A stretch of DNA of 64,000 nt from an uncultured Bacteroidales bacterium (GTDB taxonomy: Bacteria; Bacteroidota; Bacteroidia; Bacteroidales; P3). The notes under the pieces are model-generated. The model worked only from the letters and a program-made list of their open reading frames with translations, searched no databases and had not been told where the DNA came from. The stretch covers positions 35,378 to 99,377 of the forward strand of contig CAJOFL010000001.1 in the NCBI GenBank assembly GCA_905233895.1. Reading direction: 5' to 3'. Shown one piece after another: positions 58,949 to 64,000 of the stretch (position 1 is the first letter of the stretch; each line of letters starts with the position of its first letter). The position numbers were made by a program, and so were the translations under genes.

Positions 58949-59118
58949 GGTAAACGTGTTGTGAATCAGGGCTTTATAGTGTCATTTTTAAAAATTCGTT
59001 AAGATTTGTTAACGAAAAAGTATTAAGAAATCTTAAATTTAAGACTCCTCCGAATAAAGGGGCGGCCGTATTTTTATATATAAATTGTAATATTTTTTTC
59101 GGTTTCAAAAATATTTCG

Positions 59119-59126
59119 TATCTTTG
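59119..59126 (+). promoter_or_regulatory. Promoter -7 box for the kamDE-atoA unit
   Basis: TATCTTTG matches TAnnTTTG and lies 48 bp before the kamD ATG at 59175. No clear -33 box. Confidence 0.65.
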
Positions 59127-59174
59127 CAGTCCGAATTATAATGCAAAAAAAATAATCAAACAATATATAAAACA

Positions 59175-60715
59175 ATGCAGAAAAGTAAAGTAGGACTTGA
59201 TTTCAACGAGGTTGAGCATGCGCGTTCGGTGGCAAGGAATATCGCCGGACAGGTGCAGGATTTCGTCGAGGACTATACTACGGTGGCCGTGGAGCGCACC
59301 TTGTGCCGCTTCCTAGGTATCGACGGTATCGACGAAAACGAGGTGCCGATGCCCAACGTGGTCGTCGAGGAATTGAAGAGCAAGGGTGTGCTTGGCCAGG
59401 GCGTGATGTTCTATGTGGGCAATGCGATGGTGGAGACCGGCATGGGCCCGCAGCAGATTGCCGAGGCTATCAGTGCCGGGAAGTTGGATATCACCCAGTT
59501 GCCCGTCCATCCCAGAGCCGATATAGACAAGGCGTTACAGCCTGTCATCAACCAGACTGTCGAGAAGGTTCGCAGCAACCGCTTGCGCCGTGAGAAGTAT
59601 ATCGAGACCATTGGCGAGGGCTCGAAGCCCTATCTTTACATCATCGTTGCCACCGGCAATATCTACGAGGACGCGCTCTGCTACGCCGTGGTGAAGAACA
59701 CCCCGTTATCCGCACCACCGGCCAGTCGCTGCTCGACTATGTGCCCTACGGTGCCACCACCGAGGGCTTCGGCGGCACCTTCGCCACCCAGGAGAATTTC
59801 CGCATAATGCGCAAGGCTCTTGATGAGGTGGGCGAGGAAGTGGGCCGCTATATCCGCCTCTGCAACTACTGTTCAGGTCTCTGCATGCCGGAAATCGCCG
59901 CCATGGGCGCGTTGGAAGGCCTCGATGTGATGCTCAACGACGCCCTCTACGGCATCCTCTTCCGCGACATCAACATGCAGCGTACCCTTATCGACCAATA
60001 TTTCAGCCGTATCATCAACGGTTTTGCAGGCGTTATCATCAACACAGGTGAGGACAACTACCTGACCACGGCAGACGCCTATGAGGAGGCGCACACGGTG
60101 CTGGCCAGCGACTTTATCAACGAGCAACTGGCTTTTATGGCCGGTCTGCCCAGCGAACAGCAGGGTCTCGGTCATGCTTTCGAGATGGATCCCATGCTGG
60201 AGAACGGATTCCTTTATGAGCTGGCTCAGGCTCAGATGCTCCGCGAGATATTCCCCAATGCCCCGTTGAAGTATATGCCGCCGACCAAGTTTATGACCGG
60301 CAATATCTTCCGTGGCCATATCCAGGACGCCCTGTTCAACATCATTGGCCAGTGGACCCACCAAGGACTTCAGCTGCTCGGTATGCCCACCGAGGCTATC
60401 CACACCCCGTTTATGAGCGACCGTTACCTCTCGATTGAGAACGCCAAGTATATCTTCAACAATATGAAGGATATCGGCGAAGAGGTCGAGTTCAAGGAAG
60501 GCGGCATCATCAAGAGCCGTGCGCAGGAGGTGCTCCATAAGGCCACCCAGCTGCTCGAGGCAATGGAGAGCGAAGGTCTCTTTACTGCGCTCGAGAAGGG
60601 TATTTTCGCCAACGTGAAGCGTCCGAAGAACGGTGGTAAGGGCCTTGACGGCGTAACCCTTAAGGGCGAGCATTACTTTAACCCGTTTGTTGAATTAATG
60701 AAAGGTAAAAAATAA
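59175..60715 (+). CDS. kamD: Lysine 5,6-aminomutase alpha subunit, single-base frameshift
   Basis: KamD is the B12/PLP radical aminomutase subunit that moves the lysine epsilon-amino group in anaerobic lysine fermentation. Two open frames (59175-59807 and from about 59705 to 60715) together give about 513 residues, the expected family length. The joint lies between 59702 and 59706: ACC CCG TTA TCC should read ACC CCG GTT ATC, so one G is missing. After it the frame reads VIRTTGQSLLDYVPYGATTEGFGGTF as expected for KamD (given here in two parts: VIRTTGQSLLDY, VPYGATTEGFGG). An assembly error is the simplest cause. Confidence 0.92.
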
Positions 60716-60798
60716 TGCGTTAATGTGTAAATGCGTTAATGTGTGAGTGGCTGATGCAGCAAGCACTAACGCAATAACACAATAACACAATAACATAA
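60715..60798. repeat. Octamer arrays between kamD and kamE
   Basis: 60715-60746 reads ATGCGTTA, ATGTGTAA, ATGCGTTA, ATGTGTGA; 60763-60794 reads GCACTAAC, GCAATAAC, ACAATAAC, ACAATAAC. The second is roughly the reverse complement of the first, so the 91-bp spacer can fold into a hairpin. The first unit overlaps the last base of the kamD stop codon. Confidence 0.75.
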
Positions 60799-60806
60799 TT
60801 AGAAAG

Positions 60807-61595
60807 ATGAGCGAAGGATTGTACTCGATGGAGGCGAAGGATTACGACAAAACCCTCGACCTCACCAAGATAAAGCCATACGGCGACACAATGAACGACG
60901 GCAAGGTGCAGTTGAGTTTCACCCTGCCTGTGCCTGCGGGCGCGGAAGCCGAAGAGGCCGCCAAGCAGTTGCTCAAGAAGATGGGTTTTGAGAATCCACT
61001 GGTGGTTTACCAGAAAGAGCTGACCGAAGGCTTCTGCTTCATGAACTGCTACGGCTCGTTGACCCACACGGTCGACTACACCACCATCCATGTTCCCAAG
61101 GTTGAAAGCACCACGATGGAGATGCATGAGTGCGACGAATATATCCGTGAGCATATCGGCCGCAAGATTGTCATCGTCGGAGCCTCGACTGGTACCGATG
61201 CCCATACGGTCGGTATCGATGCCATCATGAACATGAAGGGCTACGCCGGCCATTATGGCCTGGAGCGTTACGACATGATCGACGCCTACAACCTCGGTAG
61301 CCAGGTGCCCAACGAGGAGTTCATCGCCAAGGGTATCGAACTCCATGCTGACGCCCTCATTGTCAGCCAGACGGTTACCCAGAAGGACGTGCATATTAAG
61401 AATCTCACCGAACTGGTGGAGATGCTTGAAGCCGAAGGACTGCGCGATAAGGTGATACTTATCTGCGGCGGTCCGCGTATCAGCCACGAGTTGGCCAAGG
61501 AACTTGGCTATGATGCCGGTTTCGGACCCAACACTTTTGCTGACGACGAGGCTTCGTTTATCGCGCAGGAGATGGTTGCCCGTGGGTGGAAATGA
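60807..61595 (+). CDS. kamE: Lysine 5,6-aminomutase beta subunit
   Basis: The 262 residues have the base-on cobalamin-binding Rossmann domain with the DxHxxG motif in GTDAHTVGIDAIMN near residue 132, SQTVTQKDVH near 190, and an N-terminal part (FENPLVVYQKELTEGFCFMN) that contacts the alpha subunit. With kamD it forms the 5,6-aminomutase. It lies 91 bp after kamD across an octamer repeat; the CoA-transferase gene follows after 34 bp. Confidence 0.94.
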   Translation: MSEGLYSMEAKDYDKTLDLTKIKPYGDTMNDGKVQLSFTLPVPAGAEAEEAAKQLLKKMGFENPLVVYQKELTEGFCFMNCYGSLTHTVDYTTIHVPKVESTTMEMHECDEYIREHIGRKIVIVGASTGTDAHTVGIDAIMNMKGYAGHYGLERYDMIDAYNLGSQVPNEEFIAKGIELHADALIVSQTVTQKDVHIKNLTELVEMLEAEGLRDKVILICGGPRISHELAKELGYDAGFGPNTFADDEASFIAQEMVARGWK

Positions 61596-61629
61596 GAAAT
61601 CAAAAAGGAAAAATCTAAAATAAAACATT

Positions 61630-62289
61630 ATGGACAAAAACGAAATCAAAGCATTCATTGCCCGCCGTGCCGCAAAGGAGATGCACGACGGTGACGTTGT
61701 CAACCTGGGTATCGGTCTGCCGACCTTGATTCCCGACTACCTGCCTGCTGGCGTGAGCGTTATCCTCCAGTCGGAGAACGGTATGATTGGTATGGGCAAG
61801 TCGCCTGAGGAGGGCAAGGAAGACCCGTTCATGATTAATGCCGGAGGTGGATTTATCACTGCTGTTCCCGGTGCCGCCACGTTCGACAGTGCCACTTCGT
61901 TCGGCATCATCCGCGGTGGCCATGTGGCAGTCAGTGTGCTCGGTGCTATGCAGGTGGATGAACACGGCGACATCGCCAACTGGATGATTCCTGGCAAGCT
62001 CACTCCCGGTATGGGCGGTGCCATGGACCTCCTGGTGGGTGCCCGCAAGGTCATCGTCGCCATGGAGCATACCCAGAAGGGTAACCCCAAGATTTTGAAG
62101 AAGTGCAACCTTCCTCTCACTGCCAAAGGCCGTGTGAATATGATTATCACCGAGATGGGTGTCATGGAGGTTACCCCCGAGGGTATCGTTCTGACCGAAA
62201 TTAACCCCGAGTTCACCGTTGAGCAGGTCCAGGCCGCCACTGAGGCTACGCTCATCGTCAGCAAGGACCTCAAGCCGATGAACGCATGA
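61630..62289 (+). CDS. atoA: CoA-transferase subunit B (acetate/acetoacetate type)
   Basis: The 219 residues match the beta subunit of 3-oxoacid or butyrate-acetoacetate CoA-transferases. They include VNLGIGLPTLIPDYLP, the catalytic Glu motif LQSENGMIGMG near 55, GGGFITAVPGAATFDSA and VAMEHTQKGNPKILKKCNLP. In lysine fermentation this enzyme passes CoA from acetoacetyl-CoA to acetate or butyrate. Its partner subunit A (atoD) is not adjacent. The stop overlaps the start of the next gene by 4 bp. Confidence 0.92.
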   Translation: MDKNEIKAFIARRAAKEMHDGDVVNLGIGLPTLIPDYLPAGVSVILQSENGMIGMGKSPEEGKEDPFMINAGGGFITAVPGAATFDSATSFGIIRGGHVAVSVLGAMQVDEHGDIANWMIPGKLTPGMGGAMDLLVGARKVIVAMEHTQKGNPKILKKCNLPLTAKGRVNMIITEMGVMEVTPEGIVLTEINPEFTVEQVQAATEATLIVSKDLKPMNA

Positions 62290-62879
62290 AGAGAATGATT
62301 CTTGTCGCTGCCGCGCTGCTGTGCCTGTTGGGCACGGCAGCCGCCCAGCGCCATATCGAGTATAAGTGGCGCGGTCCGTATTTCACTATTGACGGGTCGT
62401 ACCTGATGAACCTCAATCGTGAGGCAGGCCTGAACGGTCGTGCCGACACATTGGGTGCTGTCAACCTGTCAATGTCGGCTGGCTTCCAGTTCAGCAAAGA
62501 GGCAGGTGTGGGTATAGGTATTACCTATATTTCCGACCCTACGGGCGCCTTCACCCAGATGCCTGCCTATATTGAGCTCAGGAGCCATTTCATGCGTTCG
62601 CGCCTGACCCCCTATACCGTGCTTCAGGGCGGTTATTGCCTGCCGTTGGGCAGTTCGAGTGCCCCGCCACGGGTTGAGATTACCAAGGGTGGCCTTTATT
62701 TCGGTGCCAGCGTGGGTGCCCGTTATGCCATCGATCGCAGTTTCGCGATTGGGCTGCATGTGGACTACCGTCTGTTGCAGTCGGCCGTGGTGACCCGCTA
62801 TGACATGCACAACACTCCTGAAATTGCTGACCCCCTAGCGTTCCATACCGTCGGAGGTGGTCTGACTATGTATTTCTAA
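62286..62879 (+). CDS. Secreted outer-membrane beta-barrel-like protein
   Basis: The 197-residue precursor starts MKRMILVAAALLCLLGTAAA with a clear signal peptide. The mature region alternates hydrophobic and polar residues in about eight strands (YFTIDGSYLMNL, LSMSAGFQFSK, VGIGITYISD) and ends in MYF, an aromatic C-terminal residue as in small outer-membrane barrels. No family recognised. It overlaps the CoA-transferase gene by 4 bp and is followed by a GH2 gene, but a shared function is not evident. Confidence 0.72.
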   Translation: MKRMILVAAALLCLLGTAAAQRHIEYKWRGPYFTIDGSYLMNLNREAGLNGRADTLGAVNLSMSAGFQFSKEAGVGIGITYISDPTGAFTQMPAYIELRSHFMRSRLTPYTVLQGGYCLPLGSSSAPPRVEITKGGLYFGASVGARYAIDRSFAIGLHVDYRLLQSAVVTRYDMHNTPEIADPLAFHTVGGGLTMYF

Positions 62880-62886
62880 ACCTGTT

Positions 62887-64000
62887 ATGAAACGATTGTT
62901 TGCCGCGTTCCTTATGGCGGCGATGGGGGCGACTGCCCTCATGGCGCAGCCTGTTCCGGCCCGTCCGCTGACGGTGCCGGTCGATGAAGAAAGAAGCATT
63001 GCCCGTGAGGCATGGCGCGAGTCGCCATATTATATGGAACTTGCTGGAACGTGGCGACAAAAGAACACTGACAGTTCGGTGCTCTACACCAGGCAACTAG
63101 ACGTAGAGCGAACCTGGAAGGACTACCGTGTCTACCTCAATGTCCGGTGTGGCCACGCCTGCCGAGTCTATTTGGGAGGCAAGGAGGTGGGCTATGCCGA
63201 TGACTCGCGCCAGTGGAACGAGTTCCTGCTGACGCCGTTCCTGAAGTACGGCAAGGCGAATACCCTTGTTGTCGAGGCGTTGAAGCATCCCACAGGTGCC
63301 TTGCTCGAGGATTCAGCCATTGCTGTGGGCCTCAACGGTACCCCCTTTATCCTTTTCCGTAATGATCCGGAGGTGAGCAACCTGGGTCTTTCGGCCGACT
63401 ATGACGCAGCCCTTGGTACCGGTACGCTTACGGTCGACGCCACGATTTTCAACAGCAGCCGCAAAGGTCGTTATTATCTTGAGGTGGAACTTGTTGACCC
63501 CAAAGGACATCAGGTTGACCGTATGGGTCGATGGGTGATATTCAATAAGAGCAGTGAAGAGAAGACCGATATTAGCCGTACGTGGCCCGATGTGCAGCCG
63601 TGGACAGCCGAGCGTCCGGCGCTATACACCGCCGTGGTGCGCCTTCGCAACGAGAACATGGATGTGGAGGAAGTTATTGGCTCCCCGTTCGGTTTCCGTC
63701 GCGTGGAGGTGGCCGATGGGATTCTGCTCGTCAACGGCAAGCCGGTCACGCTGCGCGGTGTCACCTACGGCACCGAGCATACCGAAGGCGAGGCCAGTCG
63801 GCTGCAGATGGAACGCGACCTGAAAGCTATGAAACTGGCCGGTGTCAATGCTGTGCGCACCACGCGGTTCTCGCCCATGGAGCCGTGGTTTTACTCGATG
63901 TGCGACCGTTACGGCCTTTATGTGGTGGCCGACGCAAACCTCACGCCCGCCTCGTCGGGCCGCCGGGTGGTGGCCACCGAGCAGGATATGATACCCTTCT
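62887..64000 (+). CDS. Glycoside hydrolase family 2 protein (beta-galactosidase-like), 3' part outside window
   Basis: The frame starts MKRLFAAFLMAAMGATALMA (signal peptide) and stays open to the window end, giving 371 residues. The sugar-binding domain (VRCGHACRVYLGGKEVGYAD) and the immunoglobulin-like domain are complete. The TIM-barrel begins with LVNGKPVTLRGV, TEHTEG and GVNAVRTTRFSP, CDRYGLYVVADANL. GH2 enzymes cleave beta-galactosides, glucuronides or mannosides; the catalytic residues lie beyond the edge. The usual DEAN is here DANL. Secretion and position suggest a surface or periplasmic glycosidase. Confidence 0.88.
   Translation, partial: MKRLFAAFLMAAMGATALMAQPVPARPLTVPVDEERSIAREAWRESPYYMELAGTWRQKNTDSSVLYTRQLDVERTWKDYRVYLNVRCGHACRVYLGGKEVGYADDSRQWNEFLLTPFLKYGKANTLVVEALKHPTGALLEDSAIAVGLNGTPFILFRNDPEVSNLGLSADYDAALGTGTLTVDATIFNSSRKGRYYLEVELVDPKGHQVDRMGRWVIFNKSSEEKTDISRTWPDVQPWTAERPALYTAVVRLRNENMDVEEVIGSPFGFRRVEVADGILLVNGKPVTLRGVTYGTEHTEGEASRLQMERDLKAMKLAGVNAVRTTRFSPMEPWFYSMCDRYGLYVVADANLTPASSGRRVVATEQDMIPF

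Overview
The window is a piece of a Bacteroidota chromosome, most likely an uncultured gut- or rumen-type member of the Bacteroidales. Pointers are families largely restricted to that phylum (DUF4293, BT_3928-type DoxX protein, DUF1599, DUF2851, DUF4919, OstA-like protein, fused MurF-Alr), type IX secretion parts (PorP/SprF, GldJ-type lipoprotein, a cargo protein with a type B C-terminal domain), and promoters with the phylum's TAnnTTTG -7 box. The CDSs are moderately GC-rich and the intergenic spaces AT-rich. Two conserved genes each carry a single-base frameshift, which in a draft or metagenome assembly could be an error.

Layout. 1-6.0 kb (minus): rsfS, tsaE, membrane proteins, a coiled-coil secreted protein and a PurF-like protein that lacks the glutaminase cysteine. 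6.3-15.4 kb (minus): a DoxX-thioredoxin fusion, two tiny lipoproteins, ftsK, a two-component system, pyrC and a WG-repeat protein. 15.8-21.5 kb (plus): 7TM-HD phosphohydrolase, YfhO-type membrane protein, glycosyltransferase. 21.5-34.4 kb: a surface-polysaccharide region holding CDP-polyol genes (cytidylyltransferase, SDR reductase, CDP-glycerol/ribitol phosphotransferase), a Kdo-type operon (kdsA, kdsC, NeuA/KdsB-like cytidylyltransferase) with rpe, manA, a second polyol cytidylyltransferase and the initiating sugar-phosphate transferase, and a glycosyltransferase-like protein fused to a two-TM module. 34.5-45.6 kb (plus): GHKL ATPase, YfcE phosphoesterase, PorP/SprF, GldJ, OstA-like, GrpE, DnaJ, DUF2851, MurF-Alr. 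45.8-54.6 kb: DUF486, CinA, FolA, HydF, DUF4919, a UspA-like protein and the large T9SS cargo. 55-64 kb (plus): tRNA-Arg(CCG), CPBP protease, HU plus a 29-residue AURKAIP1/COX24-type protein, RNase G, GH25 lysozyme, lysine 5,6-aminomutase (kamDE), a CoA-transferase subunit and the start of a GH2 enzyme.

How it fits together: lysine fermentation genes and HydF suggest an anaerobe that ferments amino acids and disposes of electrons as H2. The centre of the window builds a cell-surface polymer that by inference contains polyol-phosphate and Kdo-like sugars. T9SS parts export and anchor surface proteins.

The most unusual signal is non-coding. At least 20 short degenerate tandem arrays are scattered through the window. 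Each locus has its own unit sequence, but the periods fall into two classes, 11 bp and 7-8 bp. They lie mostly between genes, but several are read in frame inside genes, and two loci carry the same three-module composite element in opposite orientation. No CRISPR, insertion sequence or rRNA was seen.
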